Below, one piece after another: positions 20,856-31,567 of a stretch of 64,000 nt of DNA (position 1 is its first letter; each line of letters begins with the position of its first letter). The notes under the pieces were generated by a model. The model made no database searches, had not been told where the DNA came from, and saw only the letters and a program-made list of their open reading frames with translations. The position numbers and the translations under genes are program-made. Location: positions 372,001 through 436,000 of the forward strand of contig NZ_NSFT01000001.1 of NCBI RefSeq assembly GCF_002294725.1, written 5' to 3'. Origin of the DNA: Mesorhizobium sp. WSM4313 (lineage in GTDB: Bacteria; Pseudomonadota; Alphaproteobacteria; Rhizobiales; Rhizobiaceae).

Positions 20856-20955
20856 GTATTCAGCTGAGGCCGGTTTGCAAACGGCAGCTTCCTGCGCTCC
20901 GCCCCGGTTCTCGGAATCTGCCATTTTCGACTCGGCCTTACCTGAATCCAGGACA
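20851..20955. repeat. Dispersed intergenic element, copy A
   Basis: About 105 bases that align along their length with 39784-39923. Both share a GTTGA...TTCAG left edge, TTTGCAAA/CTGCAAAT, CTGCGCT, CCGGTTCTCG, CCATTTTCG and a right edge ACCTGAATC. The ends are inverted relative to each other, strongly in copy B and weakly here. Copy A lacks an internal hairpin of about 30 bases present in copy B. It overlaps the last codons of tadC. It resembles the mosaic palindromic elements of rhizobial intergenic DNA; no transposase is present. Confidence 0.65.
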
Positions 20956-21083
20956 TAGCCGTGGTTAACGCATCCTTGGCGCGCAACCGAATTTTATCTG
21001 CATTTCGGCACCGAAGCTTAATCGCTGTCCTGTATCGTTTTTCCTGAAGAACGACCCGGCAAATCGGGCGATGGGGCAGGGGC

Positions 21084-21557
21084 ATGCGTCAGAGACTTCC
21101 CAGGGCAGCGGCGGCATTGGCGGCCGTCTTGATGATTACCGGCTGCACGACGAACAACGATGTCGACACGACCAAGACCACGGCGATCCAGCCGGTGGCC
21201 AAGGACGTCAGCGCCAACGACCTCGTTGAAGGCAAGGCGCAGTTCCGCGAGGCGAATTTCGGCCTTGCCGAACAGCATTTCCGCAAGGCGGTCGAGCTCA
21301 AGTCCGACAATGCCGAGGCCTGGATGGGGCTTGCCGCATCCTATGACGAGCTTGGCCGCTTCGACTTCGCCGATCGCGCCTATATGCAGCTGTTGAAGGT
21401 CGCCGGGCGCAAGCCGCAGATCGTCAACAATATGGGCTATTCGCAGCTTCTGCGCGGCAACAAGAAAAAAGCGCGCGCGCTGCTGCTCGAGGCCAAGGCC
21501 GGCATGGCCGATCAGACAGTGGTCGATGCCAATCTGGCGCTGCTCGACAAGGGCTGA
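21084..21557 (+). CDS. tadD: TPR lipoprotein TadD
   Basis: A 157-residue outer-membrane lipoprotein with a lipobox (VLMITGC, Cys near residue 21) and TPR repeats. Helical pairs are visible in KAQFREANFGLAEQHFRKAV, AEAWMGLAASYDELGRFDFA and PQIVNNMGYSQLLRGNKKKA. TadD-type lipoproteins help the secretin reach the outer membrane. It is separated from tadC by 228 bases holding the repeat copy A and AT-rich sequence, so it may have its own promoter. The ATG is preceded by GGGGCAGGGGC. Confidence 0.85.
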   Translation: MRQRLPRAAAALAAVLMITGCTTNNDVDTTKTTAIQPVAKDVSANDLVEGKAQFREANFGLAEQHFRKAVELKSDNAEAWMGLAASYDELGRFDFADRAYMQLLKVAGRKPQIVNNMGYSQLLRGNKKKARALLLEAKAGMADQTVVDANLALLDKG

Positions 21558-21731
21558 TCCTGCTCCCGCTTCGCGTATTCCGTGTGCCGTCATGGGATTT
21601 CGCCTCACATGTCGACGCTTTGTAAACCCTGTGTCGAGGTAGCGTTGGGTGTCCGCCGAAAACGGTTTGCGCCGGGCGCCGCCAGTCTACATTGAGGAGC
21701 GACGGGCACCCGCTAGAGGCAGTTCTTCAGG

Positions 21732-22904
21732 ATGTTGGATTTCAGTTCGCTCCTGCTCGCGGCGGCGCTGTCGGGTACCTGCCTCAGCATCACTATGTTT
21801 GCGATCTGGCTCGCCACACCGAGGGCGCGCTTCGTGCTCACGGTCGCCTGCGGCATCCTCGTGCTCGTCGCCCATGTCGTCGCGTTCTGGCGCTATACCA
21901 AGAATGCCGATCCCTGGCTGTGCCAGGTCGTGCTCGCGCTGCTGACCCTGGGTTTCCTGGTCCTCTGCCTGTCGGCGATGCAGTATCTCGGCTTTCGCGA
22001 CTACCGCCGCGCCATCGTGCCGACGCTGGCCGCGATGGCTGCCTGCGCGATCTTCACCTTTCTCGGTTTCGACGGCATCGGCTTTCAGATCACCTATGCG
22101 GCCGTGACGGCGTTGCTTGCGGCGATCGGGGCGATGTTCTGGATGAAGGGGGATCACGACCGCCGGATATTGCTCGTCGTTTCGTTCCTCAGCGGCGCCT
22201 GCGGCTTGTCCTTCGTGCTGTGCGGCCTGGCGTTGCTGACGCAAGAGCAATGGGTTCTCGGCGCCGCGCCCGACAATTGGGCGGAGCGATTGAACTCCGT
22301 TGTCGCGGTCGCCTGCATGACCGGCCTCGGCGCGCTGACGCTTTCACTGCACCATCTACAGGCGCAGATCGAGCTCAAGGCCGAAACCATGACCGATCCG
22401 CTGACCGGCCTGATGAACCGCAGGGCGCTCACCGAGCTTTACGGCGAGCGCAGCTTCGGTCCGTTCATGGCGATCGCCATGTTCGATCTCGACCATTTCA
22501 AGATGACCAACGACGTCTTCGGTCATCCCGTTGGCGACCAAGTTCTTTGCCGCTTCGCGGCGGTGATCAGGAAATATGGCAGGACAGGGATCGACGCGTT
22601 CCGGCTGGGCGGCGAGGAATTCGCGCTCGTCATGTCGCGCGTCACACCGGAAAAAGCGCATGACATTGCAAGCCGGATCGGCGTCGCTTTCGGCACCGAG
22701 GTCGTCGCGACCCATCGCGGGCCGCTGCGCAGCAGTGTCAGCGGCGGCATGGGTTTCGGGTCGATCGCGGGCCGTCCGCTCCATGAGGTGCTGGCGCAGG
22801 CCGACGCCGCGCTTTATGCGGCCAAGCGTGCCGGGCGCAACCGTGTCGTCGTTCAGGACGGAGCGGGCCAGCCCGATGCCGGGCCGGCCCTGAAGTCTGC
22901 CTGA
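21732..22904 (+). CDS. Membrane-bound diguanylate cyclase (GGDEF protein)
   Basis: A 390-residue protein with about six predicted membrane helices in residues 1-210 and a C-terminal GGDEF domain (about 218-375). The catalytic loop is RLGGEEFALVMSR near residue 293, so cyclic-di-GMP synthesis is expected. The dimerisation/substrate part DPLTGLMNRRAL and FDLDHFKMTNDVFGHPVGD are intact. The inhibitory site normally reads RxxD before the catalytic loop; here it reads R-T-G-I followed by D, so product inhibition may be lost. The N-terminal sensor is not a family I recognise. It is convergent with gcvP, seven bases between stops. Confidence 0.88.
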   Translation: MLDFSSLLLAAALSGTCLSITMFAIWLATPRARFVLTVACGILVLVAHVVAFWRYTKNADPWLCQVVLALLTLGFLVLCLSAMQYLGFRDYRRAIVPTLAAMAACAIFTFLGFDGIGFQITYAAVTALLAAIGAMFWMKGDHDRRILLVVSFLSGACGLSFVLCGLALLTQEQWVLGAAPDNWAERLNSVVAVACMTGLGALTLSLHHLQAQIELKAETMTDPLTGLMNRRALTELYGERSFGPFMAIAMFDLDHFKMTNDVFGHPVGDQVLCRFAAVIRKYGRTGIDAFRLGGEEFALVMSRVTPEKAHDIASRIGVAFGTEVVATHRGPLRSSVSGGMGFGSIAGRPLHEVLAQADAALYAAKRAGRNRVVVQDGAGQPDAGPALKSA

Positions 22905-22911
22905 GCAGACG

Positions 22912-25722
<2,811 letters not shown>

Positions 25723-25738
25723 TTCCAGGATCCTGATA

Positions 25739-26107
25739 TCAGCCAATATGGGCTTTGTAGGCGGCTTCATCCATGAGGCTGTCGAGCTGGCTTTCGTTGG
25801 CCAGCCTCATCTTCCAGAGCCAGCCGTCGCCGGTCGCTGCCGAATTGACCAGCGAGGGGTCGGCCGACAAAGAGGCGTTGGCTTCGGTGATCTCGCCGTC
25901 GACCGGCGCGTAAACGTCCGAGGCCGCCTTGACGGACTCGACCACCACGGCGGTATCGCCCTTGGCGAGCTTGCGGCCGATTTCCGGCAGCTCGACGAAA
26001 ACGAGATCGCCGAGCTGTTCCTGCGCATAGTCGGTGATGCCGACCGTAGCGACGCCGCCGTCGACGCGCAGCCACTCATGGTCTTCCGTGAAATAGGTCT
26101 TTGCCAT
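25739..26107 (-). CDS. gcvH: Glycine cleavage system H protein
   Basis: Lipoyl carrier of the glycine cleavage complex, 122 residues, normal for the family. The lipoylated lysine is K60 in [15 protein letters not shown]. The N terminus ([11 protein letters not shown]) and C terminus ([10 protein letters not shown]) are standard. The ATG at 26107 is chosen because it gives the canonical N terminus; the same frame stays open upstream inside gcvT but does not encode anything H-like. It follows gcvT by seven bases and precedes gcvP by 16, so all three are one transcript. Confidence 0.97.
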   Translation of the reverse strand: MAKTYFTEDHEWLRVDGGVATVGITDYAQEQLGDLVFVELPEIGRKLAKGDTAVVVESVKAASDVYAPVDGEITEANASLSADPSLVNSAATGDGWLWKMRLANESQLDSLMDEAAYKAHIG

Positions 26108-26114
26108 CTGAAAA

Positions 26115-27215
26115 TCATCCTTTGCGGTAGCGATGTGGGGTGAAGGGCAGGGGCGTGACGTCGACCGGGATTTTCGTCCCGCGGACATCGGCAAAGAGCT
26201 TCGTGCCGGCCTTGGCCAGCGCGGTGTTGACATAGCCCATGGCGACCGGGTGGCCCGCCGAGGGGCCGAAGCCGCCCGAAGCGACATGACCGGCCGGATG
26301 GCCGTCGGCGTCGATCAATGCGGCGCCCGAGCGCACCGGCTGGCGTCCATCGGGCTTCAGGCCGACGCGCTTCTGCGACGGCCCGCGCTCGATGATCGAG
26401 CGCAGCGCGTCGGCGCCGATGAAATGACCCGAGGCGCGGATATCCTTGGGAATCGCCCACATCAGTCCGGCGCTTGCCGGGTCGATTTCCGGCGTCAGGT
26501 CCTGGCCGTGCAGGCAAAGCCCGGCCTCGAGCCGCAGGCTGTCGCGGGCGGCAAGGCCGATCCACTGCACGCGCTCGTCCCCCAGCAGCTTCGCGACCAG
26601 ATCCCGCGCGTCCGCTTCCGGCAGGCCGATCTCGAATCCGTCCTCGCCGGTGTAGCCGGAGCGGCTCATGAACCAGTTTTGCCGGGGCTCGACCCCATGC
26701 ATGAAGAGCAGCGAGCCGGTCTCGATGCCGGCCCGCGCCAAAGCTGCCCAGGCGTCCGGCCCCTGGACCGCCAGGAAGACGCGGTCGAGCGGATCGACCC
26801 TGGCATCGAAACCGGCAGCAAGCGCGCGCAGATGCTTCTCGTCCTCCACCGCGTTGCCGGCATTGGCCACCACCATGAACCGGTCATCGCCTAGGCGAGT
26901 CACGATGAGGTCGTCGATGATGCCGGCAGCCTCGTTGAGGAAGAAGGTGTATTTGGACTGCGAGATTTCCAGCGCGCCGGCATCGAGCGGACAGGCGCGG
27001 TTCAACAAAGCGATGGCCCCCGGACCGGAGACCTCGAACAGCTTCATATGCGAGATGTCGAACAGGCCGGCATGCTCGCGCGTGTGAAGATGCTCCTTCA
27101 TCACGCCGGGTGGGTAGGTGAGCGGCATCGACCAGCCGGCGAAGGCGCCGAAACGCCCGCCCGCGGCCTGATGCAAATCCTCAAGGGGGAGGTGTCTGGT
27201 GTCTTGGCCTGTCAT
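26115..27215 (-). CDS. gcvT: Aminomethyltransferase, T protein
   Basis: Tetrahydrofolate-dependent T protein that releases ammonia from the aminomethyl-lipoyl arm and forms methylene-THF; 366 residues. Typical blocks: [17 protein letters not shown] near residue 17, [19 protein letters not shown], and [11 protein letters not shown] near residue 195. The C-terminal beta-barrel domain begins around 285. GGAGAAGAC precedes the ATG at 27215. It is the first gene behind a tandem glycine riboswitch, so expression should follow glycine. Confidence 0.96.
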   Translation of the reverse strand: MTGQDTRHLPLEDLHQAAGGRFGAFAGWSMPLTYPPGVMKEHLHTREHAGLFDISHMKLFEVSGPGAIALLNRACPLDAGALEISQSKYTFFLNEAAGIIDDLIVTRLGDDRFMVVANAGNAVEDEKHLRALAAGFDARVDPLDRVFLAVQGPDAWAALARAGIETGSLLFMHGVEPRQNWFMSRSGYTGEDGFEIGLPEADARDLVAKLLGDERVQWIGLAARDSLRLEAGLCLHGQDLTPEIDPASAGLMWAIPKDIRASGHFIGADALRSIIERGPSQKRVGLKPDGRQPVRSGAALIDADGHPAGHVASGGFGPSAGHPVAMGYVNTALAKAGTKLFADVRGTKIPVDVTPLPFTPHRYRKG

Positions 27216-27243
27216 GTCTTCTCCAGAGTCGCACGGCTATCGA

Positions 27244-27445
27244 CCGCCATTGGCGGCCTAGTCGTGCCCCTCTGTCTGAAGCCTGAGAGACTCGCGCCCC
27301 GTAACTCTGTCGGCAGCGCTTACACCTTCGGCGCGGGAAGATTCCCGACTTTCCAGAGTTGTCTTTCCCGTCCACGGTTCTTTTGCCTGAGAGATTTCGG
27401 GCGATTTCCCCTTCGGCGACAGCTTGCGCTGCTCTCTCCCGCAAA
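27244..27445 (-). promoter_or_regulatory. Tandem glycine riboswitch of gcvTHP
   Basis: Read leftward, the leader of gcvT holds two glycine aptamers. The first starts at about 27442 with GCGGGAGAGAGC and contains ATCTCTCAGGCAAAAGAACC. The second contains GAGTCTCTCAGGCTTCAGAC and then AGAGGGGCACGAC. The paired CTCTCAGGC core with the AGAGGGG-type segment is diagnostic of gcvT riboswitches. A CCGCC-ATT-GGCGG hairpin at 27244-27256 lies between the second aptamer and the ribosome binding site and is probably part of the expression platform. In known examples glycine binding turns on gcv expression. The switching mechanism here (attenuation or translation) cannot be told by eye. Confidence 0.9.
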
Positions 27446-27673
27446 CAGGTAGGACTCAGTCACCTAAGTCCTCGACGTGTCATCCATAGCCCGTCGGCGA
27501 CACCTTGTCACCTCCCAGCGACATTTTAAGCGCGCCCTGCTTTTCAGCGACATGGATTGGCCGACAAGGCTTCGCTAACCACGCCGTTTGCCGGTTTCTC
27601 AAGATAATGCTGATAAAGCTTGGCGGGGTAACGCACTCAGTTCGCCGGCAACGGGCGACGGCAGGGACGGCAA

Positions 27674-28678
27674 ATGGGCGAATTGATCATGAGCGCTCCA
27701 GTGGCGGGGCTGATCTCGAAGAACAAGATCACGGTCGAAGACGTGACGATGCTGCGGCGCGAGGTCTTCGCCGACGGCGTGGTGAGTCGCGGCGAGGCGG
27801 AGGCGCTGTTCGCGCTCGACCAGACGGCGCGCGACAAATGCGGCGAATGGGCGCCGTTCTTCGTCGAGGCGGTGACCGACTACATCGTCCACCAGGAAAA
27901 GCCGGAGGGCTATATCTCCGAGCAGAATGCCGACTGGCTTGTCCGCACCGTCTCGCGCGACGGCATGGTCGACGGCCGCACCGAGCTTGAACTGCTGGTG
28001 CATGTGCTGGAGGAAGCGAGGTCCTCCCCCAGCGAGCTCTCGGCCTATGTGCTGGAACAGGTCGCGCATGCGGTAATCGACGGCAAGGGTCCGCTGATGC
28101 ATGGCGGCAGCCTGGTTCCGGGCCATATCGCCAAGGCCGAGGTCGATCTGCTGCGGCGCATCCTCTATGCCTATGGCGGCGACGGCAACATCGCCATCAG
28201 CAAGGCCGAGGCGGAGGTCCTGTTCAGGATCAACGACCGGACCGCGGCAGCCGACAACGATCCGTCCTGGAGCGACCTCTTCGTCAAGGCGATCGCCAAC
28301 CACATCATGTGCTCGACCGGCTACGAGCCGCCGACGCGGGAAGTGGCGCTGCGCCACGAGAACTTCCTCGACGAGGCAGCGCCGACGCTTGGCGGCTTCT
28401 TCAGCCGGATGGTGTCGGGTGGTTTCGCGGCGATCCTCGAAGCCTATCATTCGCCCGGTGATATCGAGGCCGAATGGGAAGCCAGGAACCGGGCTGCTGA
28501 AGCGCTTGCTCGCCGCGCCGAGACGATCGACGCCAGCGAGGCCGAATGGCTTGCCAAGCGTGTCGGCGGCGGCCGGCGGCCGCTGCGCGACAACGAGCGC
28601 GCGCTGCTGACGCTGATCAAGCACGCGGCGCCGGAAATCCATCCGACGCTGAAGCCGCTGCTTGAGAAAGTGGCTTAG
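27674..28678 (+). CDS. Conserved helical protein with A-B-A-B internal duplication
   Basis: Function not recognised. The 334-residue protein has no signal peptide or membrane helix and looks helical and acidic. It is built of two unit types. Unit A is at about 27-80 (LRREVFADGVVSRGEAEALF) and 158-225 (LLRRILYAYGGDGNIAISKA). Unit B is at about 83-140 (ISEQNADWLVRTVSRDGMVD) and 286-334 (IDASEAEWLAKRVGGGRRPL). A linker with a glycine-rich stretch (LGGFFSRMVSGGFAAI) precedes the second B unit. The D-G-x-V...E spacing recalls TerB-like helical folds, but I cannot confirm this. AGGGA precedes the ATG. Its stop codon overlaps that of the convergent GNAT gene. Confidence 0.75.
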   Translation: MGELIMSAPVAGLISKNKITVEDVTMLRREVFADGVVSRGEAEALFALDQTARDKCGEWAPFFVEAVTDYIVHQEKPEGYISEQNADWLVRTVSRDGMVDGRTELELLVHVLEEARSSPSELSAYVLEQVAHAVIDGKGPLMHGGSLVPGHIAKAEVDLLRRILYAYGGDGNIAISKAEAEVLFRINDRTAAADNDPSWSDLFVKAIANHIMCSTGYEPPTREVALRHENFLDEAAPTLGGFFSRMVSGGFAAILEAYHSPGDIEAEWEARNRAAEALARRAETIDASEAEWLAKRVGGGRRPLRDNERALLTLIKHAAPEIHPTLKPLLEKVA

Positions 28679-29106
28679 GCGTTTCCTGCAATCGTCTTGC
28701 AAAGAATGATGTTGGAATGGCCTTCGGGCCAGCCGGTCAATTCGGCCATGCGCTCGAAGCCGGCCTTTTCGTAAAGGCCCGGCGCCTGGAAGTCGTGGGT
28801 CGAAACCCATATCCGCAGCGAGCCGCGAGCGGCGGCTTCCGCGACGAAGGCATCGAGCAGCTTCCTGCCGAGGCCAAGGCCTCGATAGGCTTCGTCGACC
28901 CACATCAGCGTGAGCTCGGCAATGCTCGCCCAGGAATACCCGGCGGCGACCCCGACGGCGCGGCCTTGCTCATCCCGCAGCGCAAAGACCAGAGCACGGT
29001 CGTCGCCACGACCGGTCAGCCGCCGGTTGTCGTTGTCGAGACGCTCCTCGATGGCACCAAGCTCGGCGGCTGCTAGACTATGCTCGGCCTGCAGGCGAGG
29101 GGCCAT
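28675..29106 (-). CDS. GNAT family N-acetyltransferase
   Basis: A 143-residue acetyl-CoA-dependent N-acetyltransferase of the GNAT fold. The pyrophosphate-binding loop is VDEAYRGLGLGRKLLDAF (R/QxxGxG/A motif) near residue 78. The motif B region is WVSTHDFQAPGLYEKAGFER. The substrate is unknown. The ATG shares one base with the stop of the upstream molybdopterin oxidoreductase (TGATG), so it is translationally coupled to that operon. Its own stop (TAA on this strand, 28677-28675) overlaps the stop of the convergent gene. Confidence 0.87.
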   Translation of the reverse strand: MAPRLQAEHSLAAAELGAIEERLDNDNRRLTGRGDDRALVFALRDEQGRAVGVAAGYSWASIAELTLMWVDEAYRGLGLGRKLLDAFVAEAAARGSLRIWVSTHDFQAPGLYEKAGFERMAELTGWPEGHSNIILCKTIAGNA

Positions 29107-29897
29107 CAAATCCCGCCATACCAGTCGTAGCCATTGTCCTCCCAGTAGCCGCCGCGGCCGCCGCCGACATTGGCGAAACTGTCGACCAGCTCGATCTTGT
29201 AGATGTATTTCGGCATCTTGTAGCCGAGCTGGCGCTCGACCCGCACGCGCAGCGGCGCGCCGTTCTCGACCGGCAGGGGCTTGCCGTTCAGGCCGTAGGC
29301 AAGAATCGTCTGCGGGTGGCGGGCGTCGATCAGGTCGATGGTGCCGTAATATTTTATGTCGCCGGACAGGCTTTGCTCGATCGTGTCGAGGCAGTGGAAC
29401 ATGACATAGCGGGCCTGCGGCTTGACCACGGCCTGGTCCAGCACCAGCGACAATGGCGTGCCGGTCCATTTGGCGATGCAACTCCAGCCTTCGACACAGT
29501 CGTGGCGGGTGATCTGCGTGCGGCTCGGCATGTTCTGAAGCTGCTCGCGGGTCAGCGAAAGCGGCTTCTCTACGAGGCCTGAAACCTCGAGGCGCCAGTC
29601 TGCGAAATTGTTGGCGAGCAGGCCCTTGTAGGTGTCGTCGTCCGGCGCTGTAACGCCGTTCGGCCGTTGCGGCTGGCGGATATCGGCCTCGGTGAATTCC
29701 GGCGCCAGCGCGTCCCGCCCGGCAAGCAGGCGCTGCGCGCGCCAGGTCAGGCTATTGGCGTTTTCGAGGAAGCTGCGCAGGCCGCCGCCGATGCCGAGGC
29801 CGCTGTCGAATACGTCGCAACCAGACAGCGCGATGCCGGACAGGCCGAGGCTGGCGGAGGTGAGGAATTTGCGGCGGCTGATCTGGAATTTTGCCAT
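29106..29897 (-). CDS. Tat-exported molybdopterin-dependent oxidoreductase (sulfite oxidase/YedY-like)
   Basis: A 263-residue periplasmic molybdoenzyme of the sulfite-oxidase fold. The N terminus has a twin-arginine signal (SRRKFLTSASLGLSG) ending in a lipobox-like ALSGC. The molybdenum-ligand cysteine lies in RHDCVEGWSC near residue 132, with the WTGTPLSLVLDQ segment after it. The C-terminal part GAPLRVRVERQLGYKMPKYI is typical of pterin-binding SUOX-fold proteins. It starts one base after the cytochrome b gene, which is its likely electron partner. The substrate could be sulfite, a sulfoxide or methionine sulfoxide; MsrP proper is usually longer and paired with a different heme protein (MsrQ). 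Confidence 0.85.
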   Translation of the reverse strand: MAKFQISRRKFLTSASLGLSGIALSGCDVFDSGLGIGGGLRSFLENANSLTWRAQRLLAGRDALAPEFTEADIRQPQRPNGVTAPDDDTYKGLLANNFADWRLEVSGLVEKPLSLTREQLQNMPSRTQITRHDCVEGWSCIAKWTGTPLSLVLDQAVVKPQARYVMFHCLDTIEQSLSGDIKYYGTIDLIDARHPQTILAYGLNGKPLPVENGAPLRVRVERQLGYKMPKYIYKIELVDSFANVGGGRGGYWEDNGYDWYGGI

Positions 29898-29898
29898 G

Positions 29899-30771
29899 TC
29901 AGGCGCTCCTCTCGGTCGGCTCAACGTGCTTCGCAGGCGGGTCGGTGCGGTACCAGCCGGTGATGATCGAACGCAGCTCGTTGATCGGGCCGGCGGCGAG
30001 GATCATCAGGATGTGGACGACGAAGAAAAGCACGAGCAGCACCATGGCGGTGAAGTGGATGGTGCGCGCCGTCTGCCTGCCGCCGAGGATTTCGTTGAGC
30101 CAGGGCAGCACCGAATTCATGCTCGGCGACATTGCGAGGCCTGTGACGATCATCAGCGGCAAAAGCACGAAGAGCACGCCGCCATAGGCCATTTTCTGCA
30201 GCGTGTTGTATTCGCGCGTGTGGTGGAACTTCAGCTTCGCATGATCGACGATGTCGCGCGGCAGCTTGCGCAGGTCTGACACGCGAGGGGCAAGATCGCG
30301 ACGGATATGGCCGTTGACCAGGCTGGCGATCAGCCAGATGAGCAGGGTCGTGGTCAGGATCCAGGCAAAAAAGAAGTGCACGACGCGGGCCGTGCCGAGA
30401 TCGTAATAGGACGGGATCGTGGCCCAGGAAGGGAAGGCGCGGGGCGTCTCTTGTCCCGGGGGACCCGACCAGCCGAGCACGCCGGTTGTGTCGAAGCGAT
30501 GGCCGAAGATTTCAGTGAAGCCGCGCTGACCGTTGGCGGTGTTTTCGGCGCCGATCTGGAGGATCGTGTTGTTGAACTCGAAGCCGGACTGCTTGCCGAC
30601 ATAGAGCTGCGGCCGCGCGTTGAAGATCTGCAGGCCGGAAAGCAGCATGAAGAACAGCGAGAAAGCCCAAATCCAGTGGGTCAATCGCGTCCAGCGCGAT
30701 TGCCGGTAGATGAGGGTCGTGTCCTTGCCTTCCGCCTCGACGGCGGAATGGTTGTTGGCAACAGTGTCCAT
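29899..30771 (-). CDS. Cytochrome b/b6 domain membrane protein (electron partner)
   Basis: A 290-residue di-heme cytochrome b561-like inner-membrane protein. Four core helices carry candidate heme ligands: WTRLTHWIWAFSLFFMLLSG near residue 38, VVHFFFAWILTTTLLIWLIA near 145, MAYGGVLFVLLPLMIVTGLA, and IHFTAMVLLVLFFVVHILMI near 245. It should pass electrons between the quinone pool and the molybdoenzyme encoded one base downstream. The ATG at 30771 follows GGAGGCAAG, a strong ribosome binding site; the in-frame start at 30795 is less likely. It is the first gene of a three-gene unit with the oxidoreductase and a GNAT enzyme. Confidence 0.87.
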   Translation of the reverse strand: MDTVANNHSAVEAEGKDTTLIYRQSRWTRLTHWIWAFSLFFMLLSGLQIFNARPQLYVGKQSGFEFNNTILQIGAENTANGQRGFTEIFGHRFDTTGVLGWSGPPGQETPRAFPSWATIPSYYDLGTARVVHFFFAWILTTTLLIWLIASLVNGHIRRDLAPRVSDLRKLPRDIVDHAKLKFHHTREYNTLQKMAYGGVLFVLLPLMIVTGLAMSPSMNSVLPWLNEILGGRQTARTIHFTAMVLLVLFFVVHILMILAAGPINELRSIITGWYRTDPPAKHVEPTERSA

Positions 30772-30869
30772 CTTGCCTCCGGCCGCCTCAAGCAAGCGGC
30801 TTCTCAGGTCATTGTCTCCCCCTCAATACGTCGCCGCACAAGGCAATGTTTCATGCGATCACGGATTTA

Positions 30870-31541
30870 TTACGGAGAGCCCAGGCTGACCGCGAGATTG
30901 ACTGCCGCCGCGACGATCACCGTGTTGAAGAAAAAGGTCAGGATCGAATGAACAAGCACGACCAGCCGCATTTGCGAGGTGGTGACGGCCGTGTCCGCCG
31001 TCTGCGCCGTCATGCCGATGACCGTCGCGAAATAGAGGAAATCCCAGCCTTCCGGCCTTTTGCCGCCCGGAAAATCGAGGCCGCCGACCGGCATCTTCTT
31101 GTGGGTTTTCTCGTCGATCCCGTCGCCATCCTTCCAATAGACGTGCGCGTAGTGCAGCGACGCCATGGCGTGGATTGTGAACCAGCCGAGCGGGATCGAC
31201 AATATGGCGAAGGCGAGTTGCAGCGGATGCGCGGCATCCTTGCGGTTGATCAGCAGGAACAGCGAGACGATGGCCGCGCCGACGACAAAGAGCGTGACGG
31301 CAAAGATCAGCAGCACGGGCAGGTCGGTCGCGCGCGCATTCTTTCGGAGATAGCGGCCGGTAAGGCTCGGCATCAGGGTCAGCACCAGGGCGATATAGCT
31401 TGCAAAGAACACATTGGCGCCGATCGAGTAGGGGAGCGGCCAGCGCAGCAACAAGGCAAGCAGCAGTGCCACGATACCGATGGCCGCGGCGAGGGCGAAC
31501 TGCATGTGCCGATGCATCGGCGTCTTGAGATCGTCACCCAT
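30870..31541 (-). CDS. DUF1345 integral membrane protein
   Basis: A 223-residue membrane protein of the DUF1345 family with about five hydrophobic helices (FALAAAIGIVALLLALLLRW, SIGANVFFASYIALVLTLM, LPVLLIFAVTLFVVGAAIVS, FAILSIPLGWFTIHAMASLH and a final helix). The conserved middle HYAHVYW and GWDFLYFATVIGMTAQTADT is typical of the family. Function is unknown; no catalytic motif is evident. It is 98 bases upstream of the cytochrome b gene, same strand, and 26 bases after the YaiI gene, so it may be co-transcribed with either. Confidence 0.85.
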   Translation of the reverse strand: MGDDLKTPMHRHMQFALAAAIGIVALLLALLLRWPLPYSIGANVFFASYIALVLTLMPSLTGRYLRKNARATDLPVLLIFAVTLFVVGAAIVSLFLLINRKDAAHPLQLAFAILSIPLGWFTIHAMASLHYAHVYWKDGDGIDEKTHKKMPVGGLDFPGGKRPEGWDFLYFATVIGMTAQTADTAVTTSQMRLVVLVHSILTFFFNTVIVAAAVNLAVSLGSP

Positions 31542-31567
31542 GGCCCGAGGCCCTTGAAGACGTTGGA

